DNA of 64,000 bases, from the NCBI RefSeq assembly GCF_003627995.1, contig NZ_CP032707.1:1478501-1542500 (forward strand), in the 5' to 3' direction. Positions 26,629 through 35,022 of the stretch are shown here, piece after piece (the first letter of the stretch is position 1; every line of letters starts with the position of its first letter). Under the pieces are notes generated by a model, which did not search any database, was not told the origin of the DNA, and saw only the letters and a program-made list of their open reading frames with translations. The position numbers and the translations under genes are program-made. This DNA comes from Brevundimonas naejangsanensis (GTDB lineage: Bacteria > Pseudomonadota > Alphaproteobacteria > Caulobacterales > Caulobacteraceae).

Positions 26629-26770
26629 CCTTCTCCCCTCGTGGGAGAAGGTGGGCGCCGGAGGCGCTCGGATGAGGGGGCTGTGTCCGCACGCGACGGG
26701 CGAGGTTGAAGTAGGCCTCCCCCTCATCCGTCTCGCTCCGCGAGCCACCTTCTCCCACGAGGGGAGAAGG
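26629..26770. repeat. His-operon palindromic element A (hisF/hisIE junction)
   Basis: Two inverted arms. Each arm has a nine-pair hairpin (CCTTCTCCC/GGGAGAAGG in gene sense, loop ACGAG) plus a second small hairpin (GCGCC-GGA-GGCGC or CTCGC-TCC-GCGAG type), with about 60 bases between. In the mRNA the last hairpin ends directly at the hisIE ATG, so GGGGAGAAGG is both stem and ribosome site. This copy is open in frame with hisI. Confidence 0.88.
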
Positions 26771-26783
26771 ATATCGAAAGTGC

Positions 26784-27547
<764 letters not shown>

Positions 27548-27551
<4 letters not shown>

Positions 27552-28282
27552 GATGCGACCGCCTTCAGCGCTTCGGCCACGGTGAAGCGGCCCTCATAGA
27601 GGGCGCGGCCCACGATGGCCCCGTCGCAGCCGAGGTCGCGCGCGGCGGTCAGGTCGGCCAGCGTGGCCACCCCGCCCGAAGCCTGGATCTTCAGTTCGGG
27701 CCTGCGCGCCCGCGCCTCGCCCAGCAGGTCGAGGTTGGGCCCGGTCAGGGCCCCGTCGCGACCCACATCGGTCATCAGCACATGGGTCAGCAGGCTGGCC
27801 GGATAGCGGTCCAGCACGCTCCACAGATCGACCCCCGCCGACTGGGTCCAGCCCTTCAGCGCCGGGACGGGCGCCCCGTCCTTATACTTCACGTCCAGCG
27901 CCAGGGTGATGCGGTCCGATCCGAACCGATCCAGCCAAGCCAGCACCTCGTCCGACCGAGTCACGGCCAGCGACCCGACGACCACGCGGCTGACGCCCGC
28001 CTCCAGCAGGCGCTCGACATCCGTCTCGGACCGCACCCCGCCGCCCGACTGGATATTCACCGCGACCGAGGCGGCCATTTCGCCGATCAGGCCGTGCTGC
28101 ATGGCGCGCCCGGCCTCGGCGCCGTCCAGATCGACGACGTGGACCCACTGCGCCCCTTCGGCGGCGAAGGCGGCCAGGCGCGCGGCCGGGACCTCGTCAT
28201 AGCGGGTCACCTGATCGAAACGCCCGTGCATCAGCCGCACGCAGACGCCGTCCTTCAGGTCGATGGCGGGATAGACGATCAC
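27548..28282 (-). CDS. hisA: Phosphoribosylformimino-AICAR-phosphate isomerase
   Basis: A 244-residue TIM barrel that isomerises ProFAR to PRFAR. The start [16 protein letters not shown] (catalytic Asp in AIDLKDG), [10 protein letters not shown] and [14 protein letters not shown] match HisA. The GTG start overlaps the hisH stop (GTGA), and its own stop overlaps the hisF start, giving tight translational coupling in hisH-hisA-hisF. Confidence 0.96.
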
Positions 28283-28881
28283 GCGGGCAACTCCAGGAAG
28301 TTCTTCAGAATACGCGCCCCGGCCGCCGCCGAGCGCTCCGGGTGGAACTGGCAGCCCCAGCGGTTGGCGCTGTTGACCACGGCCGGCACGGGGACGCCGT
28401 AGTCGGCGGCGGCGATGGTCGCCGGGCCGTCGGGGCAGACGAAGCCGTGCACGAAATAGGCCCAGTCGCCGTCCTTGATCCCTTCCAGCAGCGGATCAGG
28501 CCGACGGATGCTCAGCCGGCTCCAGCCCATGTGCGGCGACGGCCGCGACGGGGCGGGCAGGAGGGCCTCGACCCGGCCGGGGATCAGGCCCAGCAGGGGC
28601 GTGTCGCCATCCTCGGCGCTGGTCTCGAACAGCAGCTGCTGGCCCAGGCAGACGCCCAGCAGCGGGCGCTTGAACCGGCGCAGCGCCTCGACCAGACCGA
28701 GCGCGTGCAGCCGCTGCATCGCATAGCCCGCCGCGCCGACGCCGGGCAGGATGACCCGCTCGGCCTCGTCCAGATCGGCGGGATCGGCGCTGATCCGCAC
28801 CCGCGCGCCCAGCCGCTCCAGCGCGAACCGCACCGAGGCGACATTGCCCGCCCCGTAACCGATCAGGGTGACCTCCCTCAT
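28279..28881 (-). CDS. hisH: Imidazole glycerol phosphate synthase glutaminase subunit
   Basis: A 200-residue class I glutamine amidotransferase that feeds ammonia to HisF. The nucleophile Cys is in GVCLGQQLLF and the His-Glu pair in CQFHPERS. The ATG at 28881 abuts element B: its ribosome site is the 3-prime arm of the element's hairpin. The same ATG overlaps the TGA of a linker frame that crosses the element. Confidence 0.95.
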   Translation of the reverse strand: MREVTLIGYGAGNVASVRFALERLGARVRISADPADLDEAERVILPGVGAAGYAMQRLHALGLVEALRRFKRPLLGVCLGQQLLFETSAEDGDTPLLGLIPGRVEALLPAPSRPSPHMGWSRLSIRRPDPLLEGIKDGDWAYFVHGFVCPDGPATIAAADYGVPVPAVVNSANRWGCQFHPERSAAAGARILKNFLELPA

Positions 28882-29048
28882 CCTTCTCCCCTCGTGGGAG
28901 AAGGTGGGCGCCGGAGGCGCTCGGATGAGGGAGAGGGTTCAGCGAGCGGGACGGTGGATGTCGAGAACGCGGTCGGCGTCCCCCTCATCCGACCTGCTCC
29001 GCAGGCCACCTTCTCCCACGAGGGGAGAAGGAAGGCACAGGCGCTCAT
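28878..29048 (-). other. Linker reading frame crossing element B between hisC-hisB and hisH
   Basis: A 56-codon frame. Its ATG overlaps the hisC-hisB stop (TGATG, 29050-29046) and its TGA overlaps the hisH start (ATGA, 28881-28878). Codons 6-56 are the palindromic element. No domain is recognisable. Because both ends overlap, a ribosome could move hisB to linker to hisH without leaving the message. Translation is unproven. Confidence 0.35.
28882..29031. repeat. His-operon palindromic element B (hisC-hisB/hisH junction)
   Basis: Same architecture as element A: outer nine-pair hairpins on inverted arms, inner hairpins GCGCC-GGA-GGCGC and CTGC-TCC-GCAG, and a spacer of about 60 bases. The terminal hairpin ends immediately before the hisH ATG. 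Confidence 0.88.
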
Positions 29049-30481
29049 CACAGCACCCCCTTGGTGCTCGGCACCACGTCGCCTTCGACGCGGATCGCCT
29101 GCCTCAGCGCCCGGCCCAGGGCCTTGAACACGGCTTCGGTCTTGTGGTGGTCGTCGTCGCCGGTGACGCGGACGTGGATGGCCGCGCCCAGGTTCTCGGC
29201 CAGCGATCGCACCACGTGGGCCGTCAGGTCGGTCCGGTAGTCGCCGATGAAGGGGGTCGCAAACGTCCCCTCGAACACGGGATAGGGCCGTCCCGACAGG
29301 TCGATGGAGATCGCCGCCTCGGCCTCGTCCATCGGCAGGACAAAGCCGTAACGGGCGATGCCCTTCCTCTCGCCCAGCGCCTGCTTGAGCGCCTGCCCCA
29401 GGGCGATGGCGCTGTCCTCGATGGTGTGGTGCGGATCGGTGTGCAGGTCGCCTTCGCACGCCAGGCGGATCGAGAACCCGCCGTGCGCCGCCACCTGTTC
29501 GATCATGTGGTCGAAGAAGCCGACGCCGGTGTGGATGGTCACCGGCCCGGCGCTGTCCAGATCGACGGCGCAGACGATGCGCGTCTCTTTCGTATCGCGC
29601 ACGGCCTGGCCGACGCGGGTGCGGCGCACCTTGGGGGCGGCGGCGCCGAGCGCGACCAGCAGGCGGTCGTTGACCTCGGGCTTCAGCGACACGGGCAGGC
29701 GCACGCGGTCGCCCGCCAGATCGGCGGCCAGGCCGTAGCGGCGCAGGGCCTCGACGACCCCGGCCGGATCGGACGGCCGGGCGGTGATCGCCGGTCCGAC
29801 CCCGGCCTCCAGCGCCATGATCCGCGACAGGGCCTCGGCGACGCGGGCGCGCTCGCGGCGCACCCCGTCGATGCGTTCGGCGGTCTCGATCATCCGCGAC
29901 GGGTCCAGCGCCTGCAGCGCCAGCCGCGCCGAGACCTCGGGCAGGGCGTAGGGCTCCAGCACGCTCGCCAGCCGCGCCAGCGTCTGCGGCTGGGCGACCG
30001 CCGCCCCCACCCGCGCCCCGGCCAGCCCGTAGGCCAGCGACAGGCTGCGCAGCACGACCAGGTTGGCGTGGTCCTTCACCACGCTGGCGGCGGACGTCGC
30101 CTCGGCGAACTCGACCAGGCCCTCGTCCACGACCAGCAGGGCGGGGGCGACGCGCTTTGCCATCTCGGCCACGGCCTCGGGCGCGCCGAGGGCGCGAATG
30201 ACCACGGCGGCGGTCCCGGCGCCGTCGGCCGGGCGGGCGTAGAGGGCGGCCAGGCTCAGATAGGGTTCGGCGTCGGGCGCCTGCACCTTCAGCCCGTCGC
30301 GCGCGGCCAGACGCCAGACCAGTTCCAGCCCGTGCGTCAGGCCGCGCGTCGGCAGCACCTGATCGGCGCCGACGCCATAGAGGGCGGCCAGCCGCGCGGC
30401 CAAGAGCGTCGGCGCGGCCGGATAACGCTCCAGACCCTCGCCGTTTGAGAACAGCGGTGGATAGGGGGCAGGCAGGGTCAC
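29048..30481 (-). CDS. hisB: HisC-HisB fusion: degenerate histidinol-phosphate aminotransferase domain plus imidazoleglycerol-phosphate dehydratase
   Basis: A 477-residue protein. Residues 1-275 align with HisC (start GLERYPAAPTLL, TRGLTHGLELVWRL, VVDEGLVEFA), but the PLP lysine of the S-x-S-K motif is Leu149 (RSLSLAYGLAG) and the NPNNPTG loop is absent, so this half cannot form the usual Schiff base. Residues 288-477 are a complete HisB dehydratase: GFFDHM, DPHHTIEDSAIALG and GDDDHHKTEA bind two metals. The HAD histidinol-phosphatase domain found N-terminal in enteric HisB is missing. The GTG start lies three bases after a repeat hairpin that contains its ribosome site. The dehydratase should be active; a working HisC must be elsewhere. 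Confidence 0.9.
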   Translation of the reverse strand: MTLPAPYPPLFSNGEGLERYPAAPTLLAARLAALYGVGADQVLPTRGLTHGLELVWRLAARDGLKVQAPDAEPYLSLAALYARPADGAGTAAVVIRALGAPEAVAEMAKRVAPALLVVDEGLVEFAEATSAASVVKDHANLVVLRSLSLAYGLAGARVGAAVAQPQTLARLASVLEPYALPEVSARLALQALDPSRMIETAERIDGVRRERARVAEALSRIMALEAGVGPAITARPSDPAGVVEALRRYGLAADLAGDRVRLPVSLKPEVNDRLLVALGAAAPKVRRTRVGQAVRDTKETRIVCAVDLDSAGPVTIHTGVGFFDHMIEQVAAHGGFSIRLACEGDLHTDPHHTIEDSAIALGQALKQALGERKGIARYGFVLPMDEAEAAISIDLSGRPYPVFEGTFATPFIGDYRTDLTAHVVRSLAENLGAAIHVRVTGDDDHHKTEAVFKALGRALRQAIRVEGDVVPSTKGVL

Positions 30482-30484
30482 GAC

Positions 30485-30627
30485 CCTTCTCCCCTCGTGG
30501 GAGAAGGTGGCTCGCGCAGCGAGACGGATGAGGGGCTGTGTCAGCGCGCGAGGCGGATGAGGGCGAAGCCAACGCCCCCCTCATCCGACCTGCTCCGCAG
30601 GCCACCTTCTCCCACGAGGGGAGAAGG
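30485..30627. repeat. His-operon palindromic element C (hisD/hisC-hisB junction)
   Basis: Third copy, same outer hairpins. Inner hairpins are CTCGC-GCA-GCGAG and CTGC-TCC-GCAG. The terminal hairpin ends three bases before the GTG of the fusion gene. On the upstream side an ATGAGC overlaps the hisD stop (ATGA), as at elements A and B, which looks like the remnant of the original downstream start codon. Confidence 0.88.
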
Positions 30628-30640
30628 AAGAAATCGTTGC

Positions 30641-31948
30641 TCATCCCGCGCTCCTCAGATCGGCGGCTCGCGCGTGACCTTCCAGCCCCTCCAGCCGCGC
30701 CAGGGCGGCGGCGACGGGGGCCAGGGCGGCGGCGCCCTTTTCGCTGACGGTCTGCACCGACATGGTGGTCATGAAGCTGGCGGTGGTGACGCCGCCCAGC
30801 GTCCGCGCCGCCCCGTCGGTCGGCAGGACGTGGCTCGGCCCGGCGGCGTAGTCGCCCAGGGTCTCGGCCGCCCACCGCCCGACGAAGACGGCCCCGGCGG
30901 CGCTGATCTTCTCGACCAGGGCCTCGGCGTCCTCGACCTGGATCGACAGGTGCTCCGGCCCGTAGAGGTTCGCCACCTCGCACGCCTCGGCCCGGTCGCG
31001 CACGCGGATGGCGCGGGCTTCGGCCAGCGACGCGCGGGCGATGGCGGCGCGCGGCAGGCTTTCGACCTGGCGCTCGACCTGGGCGAGGGTCTCGCTCAGG
31101 GCCGTGCCGCTGTCGGACACCAGGATGACCTGGGCGTCGGCGTCATGCTCGGCCTGGCTCAGCAGGTCGGCGGCGACGATCTCGAAGTCGGCGTCGCGGT
31201 CGGCGATGACCAGCAGTTCCGACGGACCGGCGGGCAGGTCACAGGCCGGGCCGCCGGGCAGGGACGAAGCGTAACGCTTGGCCTCGGCGACATAGGCGTT
31301 GCCGGGACCGAACAGCTTGTCGACGGGGGCGATGACGCCGTCCTCCAGCTCGGCGCCGAAGGTCAGGGCGGCGATGGCCTGCGCCCCGCCCAGCAGCCAA
31401 AGTTCCTCCAGCCCCGCCTCGGCGGCGGCGGCGATCATGGCCGGGTGGACCGAACCGTCCTTCGAGGGCGGGGTGACGGCGACGCGCCGCCCGACCCCGG
31501 CCACGCCCGCCGGAATGGCCAGCATCAGCAGGGACGAGAACAGGGGCGCCGTCCCGCCGGGCACATAGAGACCCGCCGAGCCGATGGGCCGCCAGACCAG
31601 CTTTGACCTCACCCCCGGCGTGGTCTCGATGAAGGGCGTGTCCTCGGGCCGGGTCGCCTGATGGAAGACGCGCACATTGTCGGCGGCGACGCGCAGGGCG
31701 CGCGCGGCGGCGGGCGGCAGGTCGCGGCGGGCGTTGGCGGCGGCGGCCTCGGTGATCTCGATGCGGCGCGGCGCGGCGCCGTCCAGACGCGTGGCCCAGT
31801 CGGTCACGGCCTCGCCGCCGCGCGCCTGCACGTCGTCGAAGATCTCGCGCACCACGCCGGTGACGAAGCCCTCGGTGCGGCGTTGCGGGCGGGCCAGGGC
31901 GGCCCTGCGGCCCTCGGCGTCCAGTTGGTTCCAGTCGATACGCTTCAT
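30641..31948 (-). CDS. hisD: Histidinol dehydrogenase
   Basis: A 435-residue zinc- and NAD-dependent enzyme that oxidises histidinol twice to histidine. GSAGLYVPGGTAPLFSSLLMLAIPA, the nucleotide segment FGPGNAYVAEAKR, and the C-terminal GPSHVLPTDGAAR are hallmarks, with active-site Glu-His in SQAEHDADAQ. The ATG at 31948 overlaps the hisG stop by one base (TGATG). It ends at an ATGA overlap followed by element C. Confidence 0.96.
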   Translation of the reverse strand: MKRIDWNQLDAEGRRAALARPQRRTEGFVTGVVREIFDDVQARGGEAVTDWATRLDGAAPRRIEITEAAAANARRDLPPAAARALRVAADNVRVFHQATRPEDTPFIETTPGVRSKLVWRPIGSAGLYVPGGTAPLFSSLLMLAIPAGVAGVGRRVAVTPPSKDGSVHPAMIAAAAEAGLEELWLLGGAQAIAALTFGAELEDGVIAPVDKLFGPGNAYVAEAKRYASSLPGGPACDLPAGPSELLVIADRDADFEIVAADLLSQAEHDADAQVILVSDSGTALSETLAQVERQVESLPRAAIARASLAEARAIRVRDRAEACEVANLYGPEHLSIQVEDAEALVEKISAAGAVFVGRWAAETLGDYAAGPSHVLPTDGAARTLGGVTTASFMTTMSVQTVSEKGAAALAPVAAALARLEGLEGHARAADLRSAG

Positions 31949-32829
31949 CACATCATCTTCTCGATCGGCAGGACCAGGATGGCTGACGCCCCCGCCGCCT
32001 TGAGTTTCTCCAACGTCTCCCAGAAGACCGCCTCCTGGCAGACGGCGTGGACGGCCACGGCGTCGTCGCGCCCCGACAGGGGCATGACGGTCGGCGAGCC
32101 GGCGCCGGGCAGCAGGGCGGTGATCCGGTCCAGCGCCGCGCGCGGGGCGTTCAGCATCACGTATTTGGCGCCTTGGGAGGACACCACGCCGGCCATCCGC
32201 TCGACGACGCTGTCCAGCAGGTGCTGCAGCCCGGCCTCGGGCGGCGTCGGCGCCTTGATCAGCACCGCCTGGCTGTCCAGCACGGTGTCGCGCGCCGTCA
32301 GGCCGTTGGCCTCCAGCGTCGCCCCGGTCGAGACCAGGTCGCAGATGGCCGCCGCCAGCTTCAGCCGAGGGGCCACCTCGACCGCCCCGCGCATGGTGAC
32401 GATCTCCGCCTGCACCCCCGCCTCATTCAGAAAGCGGCGCAGGATTTTCGGATAGGAGGTGGCGATCCGCAGGCCCTGCAGCGACGACGGCCCGGCGTAG
32501 TCCAGCCCCGGCGGCGTGGCGATCTTCAGCGTGCAGCGGCCGAACCCCAGCGGCATGACGACCTCGGCGTTCGGCCCGCCGTTCCTGACCTCTTCCAGCA
32601 CGTTCTCGCCGACAATGCCCAGGTCGCAGACCCCGTCCGCCACGAAGGTCGGGATGTCGTCGTCGCGCACCCGCAAGAGGTCGATCGGATAGTTCTCGAT
32701 CCGATACAGCAGGTCGTTGTTGCCCTTCACCACGCGCAGGCCCGCGTCGCGGACCAGGTCGAGGCTGCGTTCGGCCAGGCGGCCGGATTTCTGGACGGCG
32801 ATGCGCAGCCGCCCCTGAACCGTGCTCAT
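31948..32829 (-). CDS. hisG: ATP phosphoribosyltransferase (long form)
   Basis: A 293-residue HisG of the long, self-sufficient form, with a C-terminal ACT-like regulatory domain (about residues 220-293) for histidine feedback, so no HisZ is needed. RLRIAVQKSGRLAERS, DLGIVGENVLEE and DLVSTGATLEANGL are diagnostic. Long-form HisG is typical of gammaproteobacteria, whereas many alphaproteobacteria use short HisG plus HisZ. It follows the TrpR-like gene by nine bases. Confidence 0.95.
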   Translation of the reverse strand: MSTVQGRLRIAVQKSGRLAERSLDLVRDAGLRVVKGNNDLLYRIENYPIDLLRVRDDDIPTFVADGVCDLGIVGENVLEEVRNGGPNAEVVMPLGFGRCTLKIATPPGLDYAGPSSLQGLRIATSYPKILRRFLNEAGVQAEIVTMRGAVEVAPRLKLAAAICDLVSTGATLEANGLTARDTVLDSQAVLIKAPTPPEAGLQHLLDSVVERMAGVVSSQGAKYVMLNAPRAALDRITALLPGAGSPTVMPLSGRDDAVAVHAVCQEAVFWETLEKLKAAGASAILVLPIEKMM

Positions 32830-32838
32830 GATCTCAAC

Positions 32839-33123
32839 TCAGGCTTTCAGTCTGTCCAGCACCAGTCGATAGCCCTGGTGCGGCATGTCCTTCAGGGAGC
32901 GCGCGACGCGCACGACGGTGGTCGGGCTGGCCGGCGCCTCGGCGGCGATCTCGCGATAGGTCTTGTCCCCGGCGTCCAGCATCCGCGCCACCTGCCACCG
33001 CTCGGCGAAGGCGCGCAGTTCCGCCGGGGTGCACAGATCGGCCAGGAAGGCGTCCGCCTCCTCGCGCGTCTTCAGCGAAAGCAGGGCGTCCAGCAGGGCG
33101 GTCTTGGCGGCGTCGGTGCTCAT
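32839..33123 (-). CDS. TrpR/YerC-family regulator, first gene of the his operon
   Basis: A 94-residue all-helical TrpR-type protein. The DNA-reading helices are in YREIAAEAPASPTTVVRVARSLKD, with the characteristic CTPAELRAFAERWQVARML upstream. Its place directly before hisG suggests it is the histidine-responsive repressor of the operon (the proposed HisR role of TrpR-like proteins). The ATG at 33123 is chosen; a longer frame to 33135 would start inside the predicted promoter. A palindrome overlaps its promoter, which suggests autoregulation. The ligand is inferred, not shown. Confidence 0.83.
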   Translation of the reverse strand: MSTDAAKTALLDALLSLKTREEADAFLADLCTPAELRAFAERWQVARMLDAGDKTYREIAAEAPASPTTVVRVARSLKDMPHQGYRLVLDRLKA

Positions 33124-33130
33124 GGCGCGT

Positions 33131-33160
33131 TCCATTATGCTGTAACAATGGAGCGGTCAA
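33131..33160 (-). promoter_or_regulatory. His-operon promoter with overlapping palindromic operator
   Basis: On the minus strand TTGACC (33160-33155), a 17-base spacer, then TAATGG (33137-33132) form a sigma-70-like promoter. The inverted repeat TCCATT-N10-AATGGA (33131-33152) covers the spacer and -10 box. Transcription should start about 2 bases before the regulator's ATG, so the message may be nearly leaderless. The palindrome is a good candidate operator for the TrpR-like protein. Confidence 0.6.
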
Positions 33161-33183
33161 CCCGCTGAGTTGACGCTGACGTC

Positions 33184-33216
33184 TTTTCCTCCCCACGTGT
33201 GAAGTGGTGGAGGGGC
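33184..33216. repeat. Left inverted arm flanking the DUF559 gene
   Basis: TTTTCCTCCCCA at 33184-33195 and GAAGTGGTGGAGGGGC at 33201-33216. The reverse complements of both blocks occur in the same order in the right arm at 33575-33624. GGAGGGG of this arm is also the ribosome site of the DUF559 gene. Confidence 0.82.
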
Positions 33217-33217
33217 C

Positions 33218-33571
33218 ATGTCGCCGACCATCGAAGCCTACCGACGCGCCGCACGAATGCGTCGCTCCCTGACGCCGCCTGAGGCCAGGCTGTGGAGCTG
33301 TCTAAAGGGCGGCGCTCTGGAAGGACTGAAGTTTCGCCGCCAGCATCCGGCCGGTTCCTACATTCTCGACTTCTATTGCGTCGGTGCGCGACTGGCGGTG
33401 GAGGTCGATGGCGCAGCGCATGATGACCCGGCGCAAATCGCCCATGACGAGCGGCGAACGGCATGGTTGAAGGCGCAGGGGATTGAGGTTCTGCGCGTCC
33501 GGGCGACGGACATTCGCGATCATCTCGAGGGGGTTCTGGCGGTGATTTTGCATGATGCGACGGGGCGTTAG
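33218..33571 (+). CDS. DUF559 endonuclease-like protein
   Basis: A 117-residue protein of the DUF559 family, related to the very-short-patch-repair (Vsr) and PD-(D/E)XK nucleases. LTPPEARLWSCLKGG, GLKFRRQHPAGSYILDFYC and LAVEVDGAAHDD give the family core: Asp in the DFYC strand and Glu-x-Asp in the next strand. The ribosome site is supplied by the left inverted arm. The gene lies alone between those arms, right at the promoter end of the his operon. Families like this are often spread by repeats; the target is unknown. Confidence 0.85.
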   Translation: MSPTIEAYRRAARMRRSLTPPEARLWSCLKGGALEGLKFRRQHPAGSYILDFYCVGARLAVEVDGAAHDDPAQIAHDERRTAWLKAQGIEVLRVRATDIRDHLEGVLAVILHDATGR

Positions 33572-33574
33572 AGA

Positions 33575-33624
33575 GCCCCTCCACCACTTCGTGGTCCCCC
33601 TCCCCATTGTCATGGGGAGGAAAA
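33575..33624. repeat. Right inverted arm flanking the DUF559 gene
   Basis: GCCCCTCCACCACTTC at 33575-33590 and TGGGGAGGAAAA at 33613-33624 match the complement of the left arm. The 22 bases between them form an extra hairpin segment (TCCCCAT..ATGGGGA) that is shortened to five bases in the left arm. Confidence 0.82.
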
Positions 33625-33672
33625 GCCTAACCGCCACTCGCCACCCGCTGCGCGCCACTCTATCTGTCCCCC

Positions 33673-34884
33673 ATGACCAAGGTTCTGATCATCGGCGCGG
33701 GACACGCGGGGGGCTCGGCGGCGGCGCTGCTGAGGCAGTACGGCTTCGAGGGCGAGATCGTCCTGGTGGGCGAGGAGGCGGCGGCGCCCTATCAGCGGCC
33801 GCCCCTGTCCAAGGCCTGGCTCAAGGGCGAGGCGCGTCTGGAGGACCTGCTGCTGCGTCCCGAGAGCTTCTACGCCGAGCAGAATATCGACCTGCGCACC
33901 GGCGTCACGGCGACTGCGATTGATGCAGGCGCCAAGGCCGTGACCTTCGCCGACGGAACGGTCGAGGCCTATGACGTGCTGATCCTGGCCACCGGCTCGA
34001 TGGCGCGCAAGCTGGCCATTCCCGGCGCGGATCGGCCCGACCTGCTGGAACTGCGCACCCTGGCGGACGCCGAACAGCTGAAGGCGGCGCTGGCCCCCGG
34101 CAAGCGGCTGGCCGTGGTCGGCGGCGGCTACGTCGGGCTCGAGGCGGCGGCCTCGGCCCGCGCCCTGGGCGCCGAGGCGGTGGTGATAGAGCGCATGGAC
34201 CGGGTGCTGGCGCGCGTGGCGTCGGAGGCCCTGTCGGCCTTCTTCACCGACCTGCACCGCCAGCATGGCGTCGAGATCCTGACCGGCGCCGAGGTCGCGG
34301 GCTTCGAGGACGACGGCGTGCGCCTGGCCGACGGGACGCTGATCGCGGCCGACGCGGTGCTGGTCGGCGTCGGCGCCCTGGCGCGCGAAGCCCTGGCGCG
34401 GACGGCGGGCCTGGCTTGCGAGAACGGCGTGGTGGTGGACGCGGCCGCCCGCACCAGCGACCCTTCCATCTACGCCATCGGCGACGTGACCCATCGGCCC
34501 ATCCCGGTCCACGGCGGCCTCATGCACCGGCTGGAGAGCGTGCCCAACGCACTGGAGCAGGCCAAGCAGGCCGCCGCCGCCGTTGTCGGCCGCGCCGCCC
34601 CCGCGCCCGAGGTGCCGTGGTTTTGGTCGGACCAGTATGACGTCAAGCTGCAGATCGCGGGCCTGCCCTTCGGCGCCGACCGCCAGGTCGTGCGCGGCGA
34701 TCCGGCCGGCGGCGCCTTCGCCGTCTTCCATCTGAACGGCGACCGCGTCGTCTGCGTCGAGGCGGTCAACGCCCCGGCCGAGTTCATGGGCGGACGCCTG
34801 CTGATCGGCAAGGGAACGCCTGTGGACGCCGCCCTGCTGGCCGATCCTGCGGTGTCGATGAAGGGCGTGGCCCTGGCGGTCTGA
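33673..34884 (+). CDS. FAD/NAD-dependent ferredoxin or rubredoxin reductase-like oxidoreductase
   Basis: A 403-residue class I flavin reductase. FAD binds at VLIIGAGHAGGSAAALL, NAD(P) at LAVVGGGYVGLEAAASA, and the second FAD motif is IYAIGDVTHRP. YQRPPLSKAWLKGE is typical of reductases for ferredoxins or rubredoxins that serve oxygenases. No partner ferredoxin or oxygenase gene is adjacent. The C-terminal 85 residues match the reductase C domain. Confidence 0.88.
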   Translation: MTKVLIIGAGHAGGSAAALLRQYGFEGEIVLVGEEAAAPYQRPPLSKAWLKGEARLEDLLLRPESFYAEQNIDLRTGVTATAIDAGAKAVTFADGTVEAYDVLILATGSMARKLAIPGADRPDLLELRTLADAEQLKAALAPGKRLAVVGGGYVGLEAAASARALGAEAVVIERMDRVLARVASEALSAFFTDLHRQHGVEILTGAEVAGFEDDGVRLADGTLIAADAVLVGVGALAREALARTAGLACENGVVVDAAARTSDPSIYAIGDVTHRPIPVHGGLMHRLESVPNALEQAKQAAAAVVGRAAPAPEVPWFWSDQYDVKLQIAGLPFGADRQVVRGDPAGGAFAVFHLNGDRVVCVEAVNAPAEFMGGRLLIGKGTPVDAALLADPAVSMKGVALAV

Positions 34885-34935
34885 GGTCGTTTTTCGTCCG
34901 AGGACGGCCTGTCGGCGTGATTTCGGCGCCTAAGT

Positions 34936-34998
34936 TGAGATTTATTCTCAGAGTCACTTGCGGTGTGGGAATAAGGTGATATTGCGACCGCATCGCAA
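34936..34998 (+). promoter_or_regulatory. Two palindromes upstream of the TonB receptor (candidate iron-responsive operators)
   Basis: TGAGA-TTTAT-TCTCA at 34936-34950 and TTGCGA-CCGCA-TCGCAA at 34982-34998 are both perfect inverted repeats in the 138-base gap before the receptor gene. The second shares its TTGCGA half-site with a palindrome upstream of the PepSY operon. Given the receptor's role, Fur- or Irr-family binding is the obvious hypothesis; the sequences are not close to the E. coli Fur consensus. Confidence 0.5.
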
Positions 34999-35022
34999 CA
35001 TCACTGACTGGCTCCTCCCTCC

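Noticed and set aside
28878..30983. A 701-codon minus-strand open frame overlapping hisC-hisB and hisD
   Set aside because: It is an alternative frame in GC-rich DNA with Arg/Gly/Pro-rich low-complexity translation; the his genes explain the region. Only the short start-proximal part across each element was considered further.
33123..33135. Start of the TrpR-like regulator at 33135
   Set aside because: That codon lies inside the predicted -10 region, so it would not be transcribed from the promoter seen.
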